Origin: Methyloversatilis sp.
Lineage (GTDB): Bacteria; Pseudomonadota; Gammaproteobacteria; Burkholderiales; Rhodocyclaceae
DNA: 64,000 nt
NCBI GenBank assembly: GCA_016791045.1
Contig: JAEUNO010000018.1
Location: forward strand, 58,147 to 122,146
Reading direction: 5' to 3'
Each line of letters begins with the position of its first letter. Positions within the stretch are counted from its first letter, which is position 1. Below the pieces are notes generated by a model, which did no database searches, was not told where the DNA came from, and saw nothing but the letters and a program-made list of their open reading frames with translations. Shown here in pieces: positions 38,974-47,943 of the stretch. The position numbers and the translations under genes were made by a program.

Positions 38974-41919
38974 GTGCTCAGGCGTTCCGTCACTTTCTAT
39001 CTGGTCTGGATGTCCTGCGCCGCGCAGGCGGCCGACGCGCTGCCGCAGTTGAAGGTCGATCCTTCGCTGGTGCCGCAGTCGCGTCGGCCGGCAGCGACCG
39101 TGAAAGGTACGACGCCACCGAAGCCGGGCAGCACGACCGCCGCCACGCCGGGTGCGCCCGCCCAGCCCGCCACGGTCGAAACCGTGCCGGTGCCGGCGCC
39201 AGGTGAAGTTGTCGCGACCCCGGTGGCGCCCGCACAGGCGGCCCCGGCCGCAGCAAGTGCGGGTCGTCCCGTTGTCCCGCCTGCCGCGGCACCTGCGGCC
39301 GTACCGGTCTCCGGGGCGCCCGAACGCGCCGTGACGGCCGTGCCCGCTGCACCGGCTGACGGCGCCGCCGCGCCGGGCCTGCGCAACCTGCCGGCGCTCA
39401 AGGTCGACCGTGCGTTGTTGCGGCAGCCGTCCTCGATCGCGCGTCGCGCGGCACCCGGCGTGCAGTCGCCGGACGACATTCCGGTGCGCGGCAACGTGAG
39501 CACCGCACGCAACATGCCGCCGCTGAAGGTCGATCGCGCACTGATGGGCGCACCGCCCATCGCGCGCCGCGTCAAACCTGCACCGGCGGAAGGCATCGCC
39601 GCCGCAGGTGCGGTGCCCGGCGCGGCGCCTGTCGCCGAGGCGGGCATGCCGGGTGCCGCTACATTGCCGTCCATCGTGCCCGAGGACGATGCGTCGCAGA
39701 TGATGTACGGCACGATGACGCTGTCGGAATTCGTCGCGCGCAACCCGGATTCGCGCGTCACGCTGCTGTCGGCCGAATCGGTCAGCGGCACGACCGACGA
39801 AGTCATGCGCGCCGAAGGCAACGCCGAGTTGCGTCGCCCCGGCACCACGCTGACCGCCGACCGCATCAACTACGAACCACCGACCGAAGAACTGCAGGCC
39901 GACGGCAACGTGCGGCTGGTGCGGGGCGAAGACCGGATCGAAGGCCCTTCGCTGCGCTACCGGCTCGATCGCAGCGAGGGGGTGTTCGAAAAGCCGCAGT
40001 ACTCGCTGCGCCGCAACCTGCAGACCGGCGAAAACCTCCGAACGACCACCGGTACCGGACAGGCGGACCGGATGGAGTTTCTGGGCGAGAACCGGGTGCG
40101 CATGACGAACGCCACCTACTCGACCTGCGGACCGGACAATCCCGACTGGTATGCGAAGGCGGAAACGCTGGACCTCAACTTCGAGTCCGACGATGGCGAA
40201 GGCCGCAACGGCACCATCTACTTCAAGGACGTGCCGGTGCTGTACTCGCCCTGGCTCGACTTTTCGCTGAACAACCGTCGCAAGTCAGGTTTCCTGTCGC
40301 CCACCTTCGGCACCACGAACCGGACCGGTATCGACTTCCTGCTGCCGTACTACTGGAACATCGCGCCCAATATGGACGCGACGATCGCACCGCGTCTGCT
40401 CGGTACGCGCGGCCTGATGATGAGCAACGAGTTCCGCTACCTGAACCACAACTACAGCGGCATCGCGCGGCTCGACTACCTGTTCAGCGACCGTATCCTG
40501 GATCGCGACCGCCATGCGCTGAGCCTGCAGCACACGCACCAGATCACCGACCGGCTGAGCGGCCGCCTCAACTACAGCGAAGTGTCGGACCGCAACTACT
40601 ACACCGACCTTGGTACGCGACTTGCGATCACGTCGATCAGCTACCTGCCGCAAGACGCCTCCCTGACCTACGCCGGTGACTGGTGGAACGCCACCGCGCG
40701 CGTGACCGAGTACCAGTCGCTGGCCAATCTGGCACCGCTGTATTCGCAGATGCCGGCCGTGACGCTGAACGCGTTCCGCGCGGACCTGCCTTTCGGTTCC
40801 GTGTTCCAGATGAAGAGCAGCTACACCGACTTCCGCATCAGTGACACGACGCGCGACGAAGGGCGCCGGATCGTCGTCTATCCCCAATTGTCGTTGCCGA
40901 TGCAGACTTCCTACCTGTCGGTCACGCCGAAGATCGGTGTGCATTACAGCAACTACGACGTCACGCGTGGCACCAACAATGCCGGCCTGGATACCTCGCT
41001 TTCGCGCGCCATTCCGATCTTCAGTCTCGACGCAGGCACCGTGTTCGAGCGCGATTCCGACCTGTTCGGGCAGGGCTACGTGCAGACACTGGAACCACGC
41101 CTTTACTACGTGCTGTCGTCGTACAAGAATCAGTCTGACTTCCCGGTGTTCGACACCGCCCAGGCCGACTTCAACTTTGCGCAGATCTTCTCCGAGAATG
41201 TGTTCGTCGGTCAGGACCGCATCGTCGACAGCAACCAGGTCACCGCGGCGACCACCTCGCGCTTCATCGATCCGCAGAACGGGCGCGAGCGCGCCCGCGT
41301 GGCGCTGGGGCAGCGCTTCTACCTGAGCGATCAGCTGGTCACCCTGCCGGGCGGCACGCCGCGCACCGAGCGCATCGCGAGCACGCTGGCCGCGGTGTCG
41401 GGCGAATTGCTGAAAGACACGTATCTGGACGCCGCGGTGCAGTACAACACCGACCTTTCGCAGACCGAGCGGTACAGCGTGTCGGCCCGCTACAACCCGC
41501 GTCCGGCGCATGTGTTCAACGCGGCCTACCGCTTCCGCCGCTCCAACAATCCGGCGATCAATGACGTGCGCGACATCGACTTCTCGGTGCAGTGGCCGCT
41601 GACCAACCGCTGGTATGCGGTGGCCCGGCACAATTACTCGATCGCCGATCGCCGGCTGGTCGAAGGCCTGGGTGGTCTTGAATACAACGGCGGCTGCTGG
41701 GTCGGTCGCATCGTGTTCCAGCGGATCGCCCTCGGCGCCCGGCTGGCCGGGCAGACGACGACCGAACTGCGCACCCGTACCGCACTTTTCTTCCAGCTCG
41801 AACTCAATGATTTCTCACAGATCGGCTCCAACCCGCTGGATGCGCTCAAGCGCAGCATTCCGGGCTATGGCCAGATCAACCAGAGCACCGCCGATCCGAT
41901 CTTCGGCGGGGATTACTGA
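38974..41919 (+). CDS. lptD: LPS-assembly protein LptD with long repeat-bearing N-terminus
   Basis: Outer-membrane barrel that inserts lipopolysaccharide with LptE. The protein of 981 residues is about 200 longer than usual. A signal peptide (residues 1-20) is followed by an extension of about 230 Pro/Ala-rich residues with three copies of a motif (LPQLKVDPSLV, LPALKVDRALL, MPPLKVDRALM), each trailed by a basic RR. Then come the OstA/LptA-like domain (about 260-370) and the barrel. Only two cysteines remain in the mature chain, C385 and C908, enough for one disulfide where E. coli has two. Start is GTG. Confidence 0.93.
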   Translation: MLRRSVTFYLVWMSCAAQAADALPQLKVDPSLVPQSRRPAATVKGTTPPKPGSTTAATPGAPAQPATVETVPVPAPGEVVATPVAPAQAAPAAASAGRPVVPPAAAPAAVPVSGAPERAVTAVPAAPADGAAAPGLRNLPALKVDRALLRQPSSIARRAAPGVQSPDDIPVRGNVSTARNMPPLKVDRALMGAPPIARRVKPAPAEGIAAAGAVPGAAPVAEAGMPGAATLPSIVPEDDASQMMYGTMTLSEFVARNPDSRVTLLSAESVSGTTDEVMRAEGNAELRRPGTTLTADRINYEPPTEELQADGNVRLVRGEDRIEGPSLRYRLDRSEGVFEKPQYSLRRNLQTGENLRTTTGTGQADRMEFLGENRVRMTNATYSTCGPDNPDWYAKAETLDLNFESDDGEGRNGTIYFKDVPVLYSPWLDFSLNNRRKSGFLSPTFGTTNRTGIDFLLPYYWNIAPNMDATIAPRLLGTRGLMMSNEFRYLNHNYSGIARLDYLFSDRILDRDRHALSLQHTHQITDRLSGRLNYSEVSDRNYYTDLGTRLAITSISYLPQDASLTYAGDWWNATARVTEYQSLANLAPLYSQMPAVTLNAFRADLPFGSVFQMKSSYTDFRISDTTRDEGRRIVVYPQLSLPMQTSYLSVTPKIGVHYSNYDVTRGTNNAGLDTSLSRAIPIFSLDAGTVFERDSDLFGQGYVQTLEPRLYYVLSSYKNQSDFPVFDTAQADFNFAQIFSENVFVGQDRIVDSNQVTAATTSRFIDPQNGRERARVALGQRFYLSDQLVTLPGGTPRTERIASTLAAVSGELLKDTYLDAAVQYNTDLSQTERYSVSARYNPRPAHVFNAAYRFRRSNNPAINDVRDIDFSVQWPLTNRWYAVARHNYSIADRRLVEGLGGLEYNGGCWVGRIVFQRIALGARLAGQTTTELRTRTALFFQLELNDFSQIGSNPLDALKRSIPGYGQINQSTADPIFGGDY

Positions 41920-41932
41920 TGGACCTCCGAAC

Positions 41933-43261
41933 ATGCTGAATAGAATCCTCTCCTTCCTGCTCTTGTCAGCGCTGGGTGTCGCCCTGTCGGGCACCGCGCT
42001 GGCGCAGCCCGCCGAGCGGCCGGACATCGTCGAAATCGACCGCATCGTCGCCGTGGTGAACGACGAAGTGATCACGCTGCACGAACTGCGGGCGCGCATT
42101 TCCGAAACCTTTGCCCAGATGCGCAGCCGCAATGTCACGCCGCCGCCGGCCGAAGAATTCGAGCGGCAGCAGCTCGAACGCATGATTCTCGAGAAGGTGC
42201 AGCTGCAGCATGCGGCCGAGACGCAGTTGCGCGTCGATGACCGGCTGCTCGACGCCAGTCTTTCGCGCATCGCCGAAAGCAACCGCATGGATGTGGCGCA
42301 ACTGCGCGCAGCCATCGAGCAGGACGGCATGGTGTGGTCGCGCTTCCGGGAAGACATCCGCAAGCAGATCGTCATGAGCCGCCTGCGCGACCGCGAAGTC
42401 GAAAGCCGCGTCGTCGTGACCGAAGGCGAAATCGCCAACTTCATCGCCAATCCGGAGCGCAAGCCCGATCAGAGCGAGGAGTACAACGTGTCGCACATCC
42501 TGCTGCGGGTGCCGGAAGGCGCGAGCCCCGAGCAGCTGATCCGACTGAAGGCGCGCGCCGACGCCGCGCTCGAACAGATCCGCAAGGGCGAGGACTTTTC
42601 GCGCATCGCTGCGTCGTACTCCGACGCGCAGGACGCCGTGAATGGCGGCAGCCTCGGCTGGCGCCCGCTCGATCGCCTGCCGGCGCTGTTCGCCGACGCC
42701 GTACCCAAGCTCAAGCCGGGCGAAGTCAGCGACGTCATGCGCAGCCCGGCAGGCTTTCACCTGCTGAAGCTGGTCGACAAGCGCGGCGGCAGCGGCAGCG
42801 GCGACGAGTCGCGTGTCACGCAGACCCATGCGCGCCATATCCTGATCAAGACGTCCGAAGTGCTCAACGACGCCGAGGCGCGCCGCCGCCTGACCGGGCT
42901 GAAGGAGCGGCTGGACAACGGCGGCGATTTCGCCGAGCTGGCGCGTACCAATTCGCAGGATCTGTCGTCGTCCAAGGGCGGTGATCTGGGCTGGCTGTAT
43001 CCGGGTGACACGGTGCCGGAATTCCAGCGCGTGATGGACAACCTCAAGGTGGGCGAGGTCAGCGAACCGGTGCAGTCGCCGTTCGGCTGGCATCTGATCC
43101 AGGTGGTCGAGCGGCGTGTCGACGAAGTGTCGCTCGAGCGCCAGCGCGCAGCCGCCCGCATGACGCTGCGCGATCGCAAGGCCGAAGAGGTGTATCAGGA
43201 CTGGGTGCGCCAGTTGCGCGACAACGCCTACGTCGAAATCCGGCTGGCCGAGGAACGGTGA
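41933..43261 (+). CDS. surA: SurA periplasmic chaperone / peptidyl-prolyl isomerase
   Basis: Chaperone for outer-membrane proteins, 442 residues. It has a signal peptide ([20 protein letters not shown]), a SurA N-terminal domain starting at [16 protein letters not shown], two parvulin domains (about 185-285 with [14 protein letters not shown], and about 298-398 with [11 protein letters not shown] and [11 protein letters not shown]), and a C-terminal helix. It follows lptD by 13 bases; LptD is itself a known SurA client. The stop overlaps the pdxA GTG. Confidence 0.95.
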   Translation: MLNRILSFLLLSALGVALSGTALAQPAERPDIVEIDRIVAVVNDEVITLHELRARISETFAQMRSRNVTPPPAEEFERQQLERMILEKVQLQHAAETQLRVDDRLLDASLSRIAESNRMDVAQLRAAIEQDGMVWSRFREDIRKQIVMSRLRDREVESRVVVTEGEIANFIANPERKPDQSEEYNVSHILLRVPEGASPEQLIRLKARADAALEQIRKGEDFSRIAASYSDAQDAVNGGSLGWRPLDRLPALFADAVPKLKPGEVSDVMRSPAGFHLLKLVDKRGGSGSGDESRVTQTHARHILIKTSEVLNDAEARRRLTGLKERLDNGGDFAELARTNSQDLSSSKGGDLGWLYPGDTVPEFQRVMDNLKVGEVSEPVQSPFGWHLIQVVERRVDEVSLERQRAAARMTLRDRKAEEVYQDWVRQLRDNAYVEIRLAEER

Positions 43262-44277
43262 CGCCGGCGCGCCCCTGCATCGCCCTCACCAGCGGCGAGC
43301 CGGCGGGCATCGGGCCGGAACTGTGCGCGGCACTGCATGCGCGCGCAGCCAGCGCCCGCATCGTGGTGATCGGTGACGCGGCACTGCTCGCCGCGCGTGC
43401 GCCGCAGGGCGCCGCCGCGATGCGGCCGTACGCGGCGTCCGGCGAAGCACCGGCCGGCACGATCGAAGTGCTGCACATTCCATTGCGCGTGCCGGCCGTC
43501 GCGGGGCAGCTCGACACCGCCAACGCACCCTATGTGCTCGAACTGCTCGACCGCGCCCGCGATGGCTGCCTGCGCGGCGAATTCGACGCCATGGTCACGG
43601 CACCGGTGCACAAGGGTGTCATCAACGATGCCGGCATCCCGTTTTCCGGCCACACCGAATATCTGGCCGACACCACCTCGACGCCGCGCGTCGTGATGAT
43701 GCTGGCCGGGCGCACCGCCGAAGACGACGCCGCGCCCTGGCTGCGCGTCGCGCTGGCCACCACCCATCTGGCGCTGGCCGATGTGCCCGCCGCCATCACC
43801 CGGGAATCGCTCACCACCACGCTGCGCATCCTGCACGACGCGCTGCGCCGACAGTTCGGCATCGCGCAGCCGCGCATCCTGGTGGCGGGGCTGAACCCGC
43901 ACGCGGGCGAGGGCGGTCATCTGGGTCGGGAAGAGATCGACATCATCACGCCGGTGCTGAACGCCCTGCGTGCGGAAGGCCTGCAGCTGGACGGCCCGCT
44001 GCCGGCCGACACGCTGTTCGTGCCGCGCCTGCTGGCGGGCGCCGACGCCGTGCTCGCGATGTATCACGACCAGGGCCTGCCGGTGCTCAAGTACGCCACC
44101 TTCGGCCGCGGCATCAACATCACGCTCGGACTGCCCATCGTGCGTACCTCGGTCGATCACGGCACCGCGCTCGACCTCGCCGGTACCGGCCGTGCCGACG
44201 CCGGCAGCCTGATCGAGGCGGTCGATGCCGCCATCGCGATGGCGGCGGCCGGCGCTGCCGCCAGGGCGTGCGGCTGA
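43258..44277 (+). CDS. pdxA: 4-hydroxythreonine-4-phosphate dehydrogenase
   Basis: NAD-dependent step of pyridoxal phosphate synthesis, 339 residues with a GTG start overlapping surA. Family stretches: [39 protein letters not shown] (metal-binding His), [16 protein letters not shown] and [13 protein letters not shown]. The C-terminal region overlaps a possible GTG start of ksgA; the preferred ksgA ATG follows two bases after the stop. Confidence 0.95.
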   Translation: MTPARPCIALTSGEPAGIGPELCAALHARAASARIVVIGDAALLAARAPQGAAAMRPYAASGEAPAGTIEVLHIPLRVPAVAGQLDTANAPYVLELLDRARDGCLRGEFDAMVTAPVHKGVINDAGIPFSGHTEYLADTTSTPRVVMMLAGRTAEDDAAPWLRVALATTHLALADVPAAITRESLTTTLRILHDALRRQFGIAQPRILVAGLNPHAGEGGHLGREEIDIITPVLNALRAEGLQLDGPLPADTLFVPRLLAGADAVLAMYHDQGLPVLKYATFGRGINITLGLPIVRTSVDHGTALDLAGTGRADAGSLIEAVDAAIAMAAAGAAARACG

Positions 44278-44279
44278 TC

Positions 44280-45101
44280 ATGGAAGAACACCGCGCCCGC
44301 AAACGCTTCGGCCAGAATTTCCTGGTCGACGGCAACATCATCCGCAACATCGTCGCCGCCATCGACCCGAAGCCGGCCCAGGCCATGGTCGAGATCGGCC
44401 CCGGCCTGGGCGCGATGACGCGCCCGCTGGCCGCACGGCTCGACCGCCTGCACGTGATCGAAATCGACCGCGATCTGGCGACACGGCTGCGCGAGGGCGA
44501 TCTGGCCGACCGGCTGGTGATCCATGAGCAGGACGCGCTCAAGTTCGACTTCGGCGCCCTGAGTGTCGAGCTCGGGTCGGCGCTGCGCGTCGTCGGCAAC
44601 CTGCCGTACAACATTTCGAGCCCGCTGCTGTTCCACCTCGCCGATCACGCCCCCTGCGTGACCGACCTCACCTTCATGCTGCAGAAGGAGGTGGTGGACC
44701 GCATCGTGGCCGCGCCCGACACCGAAGCGTTCGGCCGCCTGTCGGTCATGCTGCAGTACCGCTTCGAGTGCGCGCACGTGTTCGACGTGCCGCCCGGCGC
44801 GTTCCGGCCCATGCCCAAGGTGATGTCGGCCATCGTGCAGCTGCGGCCGCGCCCGGTCGAGCAACTCGCCGCACGCGATCCGCAGCTGATGTCCGACATC
44901 GTCAAGGCCGCCTTCGGCCAGCGCCGCAAGACGCTGCGCAACACGCTGCGCGAGTGGCTGACCCAGGACGATTGGGACGCGCTCGCCCTCGACGCCTCAC
45001 GGCGCGGCGAAACCCTCGGTGTCGCCGACTACGTGCGCATCGCCAATCACATCTCGAATCACACCGCGCGGCCCGTCACCGGCCACTCCGCCGGCGCCTG
45101 A
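44280..45101 (+). CDS. rsmA: 16S rRNA dimethyladenosine transferase
   Basis: Also known as KsgA. Dimethylates two adjacent adenines near the 3' end of 16S rRNA. The protein of 273 residues contains FGQNFLVDGNIIRNIV, the SAM-binding VEIGPGLGAMT, and catalytic NLPYNISSPLLF. The ATG MEEHRARKRFGQNF was chosen; a GTG four codons earlier overlaps pdxA. Last gene of the lptD-surA-pdxA-rsmA unit. Its stop lies in a small palindrome (CCTGAAA / TTTCAGG, 45097-45111) shared with the convergent gene. Confidence 0.96.
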   Translation: MEEHRARKRFGQNFLVDGNIIRNIVAAIDPKPAQAMVEIGPGLGAMTRPLAARLDRLHVIEIDRDLATRLREGDLADRLVIHEQDALKFDFGALSVELGSALRVVGNLPYNISSPLLFHLADHAPCVTDLTFMLQKEVVDRIVAAPDTEAFGRLSVMLQYRFECAHVFDVPPGAFRPMPKVMSAIVQLRPRPVEQLAARDPQLMSDIVKAAFGQRRKTLRNTLREWLTQDDWDALALDASRRGETLGVADYVRIANHISNHTARPVTGHSAGA

Positions 45102-45106
45102 AACTT

Positions 45107-45304
45107 TCAGGCGGACTTCTTCATGCCGCAGGTGTTGATGCCGAGCAGCGGGTAGAGCGGGCAGAAATTGAACAGCCCTGTGAGCACCGGCACGATGCCG
45201 ATATAGCCCCACACCCCGACGGTGCCGGTTGCGGCCAGCGCGATCAGCGCCAGGCCGATGACGATGCGTGCGATCTTGTCGATGCCGCCGACGTTGGATT
45301 TCAT
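45107..45304 (-). CDS. DUF2892 (YgaP-type) small membrane protein
   Basis: A 65-residue protein with two hydrophobic spans and the DUF2892 pattern NVGGIDKIARIVIGLALI ... GIVPVLTGLFNFCPLYPLLGINT. The conserved Cys (FCPLY and NTCG) are typical. GGGAGC precedes the ATG. In other bacteria the domain is often joined to rhodanese domains or stands near sulfur genes; no such partner is here, and the role is unknown. Confidence 0.85.
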   Translation of the reverse strand: MKSNVGGIDKIARIVIGLALIALAATGTVGVWGYIGIVPVLTGLFNFCPLYPLLGINTCGMKKSA

Positions 45305-45443
45305 GATGAAGCTCCCTGTGGGTTGAAAAGGTGACTTCATCTTGCGCCGCGGGCGGGGTGCGGTCTGTGACTGCAGTTACACGACGGCCGGGCGATGAGG
45401 CCCAGACCGCGCGCCCGCCGGACGAAGCAGCAGAGGTTTTTTG

Positions 45444-45489
45444 ACTCCGTTAAATTCTTATGTAATATGACATAAGAATTCAACGGAGT
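45444..45489 (+). promoter_or_regulatory. 20-bp inverted repeat covering the tpsB ribosome binding site
   Basis: Left arm ACTCCGTTAAATTCTTATGT and right arm ACATAAGAATTCAACGGAGT match at 19 of 20 positions around a six-base spacer. The right arm contains CGGAG, the ribosome binding site of the next gene. The arms are AT-rich against a GC-rich background. A run of six T precedes it and none follows, so it is not a terminator for either strand. Confidence 0.7.
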
Positions 45490-45496
45490 GCTTTCG

Positions 45497-47122
45497 ATGC
45501 ACGTCTTTTGTCGCCTCTGTCCGGTCGTGTTGCTGGTCGGACTGCCGTTCGGCATCGCCGCGTCGCCGGAACCGACTGACCGGCTGATCGACGAAAGGCG
45601 CGCTTCGGAGCGCGATGCACGCTGGCAGCGCGCGCCGATGCGGGTGCCGGCGCAGGCGCAGCCCGCGTTGTACAGCCATCCGGCCGACGTCGACGAAGCC
45701 GGCGCAACAACCCGCTTCCGCACTGTCCGCGTGGACGCAGCCGGGCTGCTGCCCGATGCGGCGGTCAACAACCTTCTGGCGCCGTTCGTCGACCTGCCGC
45801 TCGGCCGCCTGCGACTCGAACTGCTGCTGCGCCAACTCGATGCGGAACTGGTCGAGGCAGGCTGGATCACCAGTCGTGCGCGGCTGCTGTCGCTTGACGC
45901 GCAGGCAGGCGAACTGGTCATCGAGCTGGTGCCGGGGCGCATTGAATCGCTGCGCGCGCCGGGCATCGATGCCGCCGCTCTGGCGCGGGCCTTCCCGTTC
46001 GCCGTCGGCGAGGCGTTGTCTTTGCCGGCGCTCGAACAGGGTGTGCAGCAGATCAACCGGCTTCGCATGTATCAGGCCCAGGTCCGCGTTTTGCCGGGCA
46101 ACACGGCTGGCACGAGCCTGCTCGATGTCGTGCTCAATGAAGGTCGCATGTGGTCGATGACCGTGGGGTTCGACAATCAGGGTGCATCGGACACCGGCGA
46201 TCAGCGTCTGCGGGTCACGGCGCGTGTCGGCAATGTATTGGGCTGGCTGGACGACCTGCAGTTCGCACTGCTGCACAGCACCGGCAGTGATGCACTGCTG
46301 GCGTCGCTGTCCGTCCCCGATGGCTACAACCTGTGGTCGGTGACCGTTTCCGGCTCCCGCGCGTCGTTCGACATCGCGGGGCTGGAGGTCACCAGCAGGT
46401 CGACGAATGCAGTCCTGGGCTGGAGTCGTGTCCTGTCGTCGTCAGCTGGAGGGCGTAACGTCATCGATGTGTCGATGATCCGTTCGCGGCTGGCGCGCGA
46501 CATTGAATCGGTCGCGCTGCAGACCGACCACAGCACGGTCGGCCGCGCCGCCTGGATGCACATCCGGCGCGGCGAGCGCTGGCAACTGTTCATCGAGCCA
46601 TCGCTGTCGGCCGGACTGTCACTGTTGGGTGCGACGCGTGACCGGCCTGACCTGTCGCGCAGCGACACGCACCGCCAGTTCCTCAAGTGGGCGATCGCCG
46701 CGGGCGCCGTCGTCCGCAGTGCGTCGGATGAGGTCGAATACGCCGTGCAGCTGACGGCGCAGCGCGCGGGGGAAAGCCTGATCGGCGCCGAACAGATTCA
46801 TCTCGGTGGCTTTGCCAGTGTCCGGGGTTTCCGCGAGGTGTCGGTGTCGGGCGATACCGGTCATGTGCTGCGCTCCGAACTTCGGCTGCCACAGGCATTC
46901 AGGCCAGCGGGCCATCCGGTCGTACCCTTCCTGCATGTCGATCATGGCGCCGCGCGTCTGTCCGAGGGGCGACGCAAGACGCTGGCCAGTGCGGGTCTCG
47001 GTGCCCGCGGCGCCGGCCGAGGTGTGCTGTGGGAAGGCGTCGTCAGCGTGCCCATCGCGCGCGAAGCCGATCTGCCGTCGCAGGGATGGCGTGCGCATCT
47101 GTCGGTGTCGTTCGAGATATGA
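45497..47122 (+). CDS. Two-partner secretion outer-membrane transporter (TpsB/CdiB-like)
   Basis: Omp85-family transporter of 541 residues. It has a signal peptide (ends near GIAAS), a region equivalent to two POTRA domains (about 70-230: FRTVRVDAAGLLP, INRLRMYQAQVRVLPG), and a beta barrel with the hallmark loop HLGGFASVRGFREVSVSGDTG. The C-terminal strand ends in an aromatic pattern (AHLSVSFEI). It should export the large exoprotein encoded two genes on. The ATG eight bases after GGAG was chosen; a GTG lies three codons upstream. The stop overlaps the parvulin gene. Confidence 0.88.
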   Translation: MHVFCRLCPVVLLVGLPFGIAASPEPTDRLIDERRASERDARWQRAPMRVPAQAQPALYSHPADVDEAGATTRFRTVRVDAAGLLPDAAVNNLLAPFVDLPLGRLRLELLLRQLDAELVEAGWITSRARLLSLDAQAGELVIELVPGRIESLRAPGIDAAALARAFPFAVGEALSLPALEQGVQQINRLRMYQAQVRVLPGNTAGTSLLDVVLNEGRMWSMTVGFDNQGASDTGDQRLRVTARVGNVLGWLDDLQFALLHSTGSDALLASLSVPDGYNLWSVTVSGSRASFDIAGLEVTSRSTNAVLGWSRVLSSSAGGRNVIDVSMIRSRLARDIESVALQTDHSTVGRAAWMHIRRGERWQLFIEPSLSAGLSLLGATRDRPDLSRSDTHRQFLKWAIAAGAVVRSASDEVEYAVQLTAQRAGESLIGAEQIHLGGFASVRGFREVSVSGDTGHVLRSELRLPQAFRPAGHPVVPFLHVDHGAARLSEGRRKTLASAGLGARGAGRGVLWEGVVSVPIAREADLPSQGWRAHLSVSFEI

Positions 47123-47937
47123 AGGCCCTGCTGCGGCTCTTCCTGACAGCATTGCTGGTCTGCCCGGTCACGCAGGCCGCCTCGGCCGACGGAGCGGTTG
47201 CGCAGGTCAATGGCGTGGAAATCCCGCGCGCGGCATTCGATGCCGAGGTCGCCCGCTTGCAGTCGACCGGTACGGCGATCGATGCGACCACTGCGAATGC
47301 CGTCCGCCATCGCCTCATCGCACGCGAACTGCTGTGGCAGAAGGTGCGCGCCAGTGGGGCGTGTGGTGCGCCCGCAGCGTGCGATGACGCCGCGCGCGAC
47401 GCGCTGATCGAGGCCTACGTGAATCGCCGTGTGCCGGTGGTCGAGGTGACCGACCAGGCGGTTCGGGCGCGTTACGACGACATCGTGTCCCGCCTCGGAC
47501 AGCGCGAGTTCCGCTTCAGCCTGATCGGGATGGATGACGCCGCTGCGCTGCGTGCGTTGGCGGACCGTATCGCCGCGGGCGCCGATTTCGCGCGCGAGGC
47601 GCGCACGCATTCGCACTTTGCATCGGCGGCGAACGGTGGCGAACTCGGCTGGCACAGCTTTCCCGAACCGGTGACCGATGGCCGCACGAACGGCGTACCC
47701 GCCGACATCGCGCAGGCACTGGCCGGCATGCAGCCCGGGCAGGTCAGCCCACCACTGAGGGCGGAGGATGGATGGGCTCTCGTCCGGCTCGATGCGGTGC
47801 GCCCGACGCTGACGCCGGACTACGCGGACATGCGCGAAACCTTGCACAGTCTGCTGGCCGCTCAGGCGCGCGAGGCGCAGCTGCGCGAACTGATCGTCGA
47901 CCTGTTGCGGCACGCCCGCATCACGGTCAGCGACTGA
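47119..47937 (+). CDS. Periplasmic parvulin-type peptidyl-prolyl isomerase in the TPS locus
   Basis: A 272-residue SurA/PpiD-related protein. It has a signal peptide (MKALLRLFLTALLVCPVTQAAS), an N-terminal chaperone-like region (VAQVNGVEIPRAAFDAEV), and a parvulin domain at about 130-225 (REFRFSLIGMDDAAAL, NGGELGWHSF, GQVSPPLRAEDGWALVRLD). It has Cys in ACGAPAACDD. It overlaps tpsB (ATGA) and ends six bases before the exoprotein gene, so all three are co-transcribed. Bordetella Par27, a parvulin that binds the FhaB precursor, is a known precedent for this job. Confidence 0.85.
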   Translation: MKALLRLFLTALLVCPVTQAASADGAVAQVNGVEIPRAAFDAEVARLQSTGTAIDATTANAVRHRLIARELLWQKVRASGACGAPAACDDAARDALIEAYVNRRVPVVEVTDQAVRARYDDIVSRLGQREFRFSLIGMDDAAALRALADRIAAGADFAREARTHSHFASAANGGELGWHSFPEPVTDGRTNGVPADIAQALAGMQPGQVSPPLRAEDGWALVRLDAVRPTLTPDYADMRETLHSLLAAQAREAQLRELIVDLLRHARITVSD

Positions 47938-47943
47938 GGGCGG

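Noticed and set aside
45444-45489. Inverted repeat as a rho-independent terminator
   Set aside because: No T-run follows the stem on either strand; the T-run lies before it on the plus strand.
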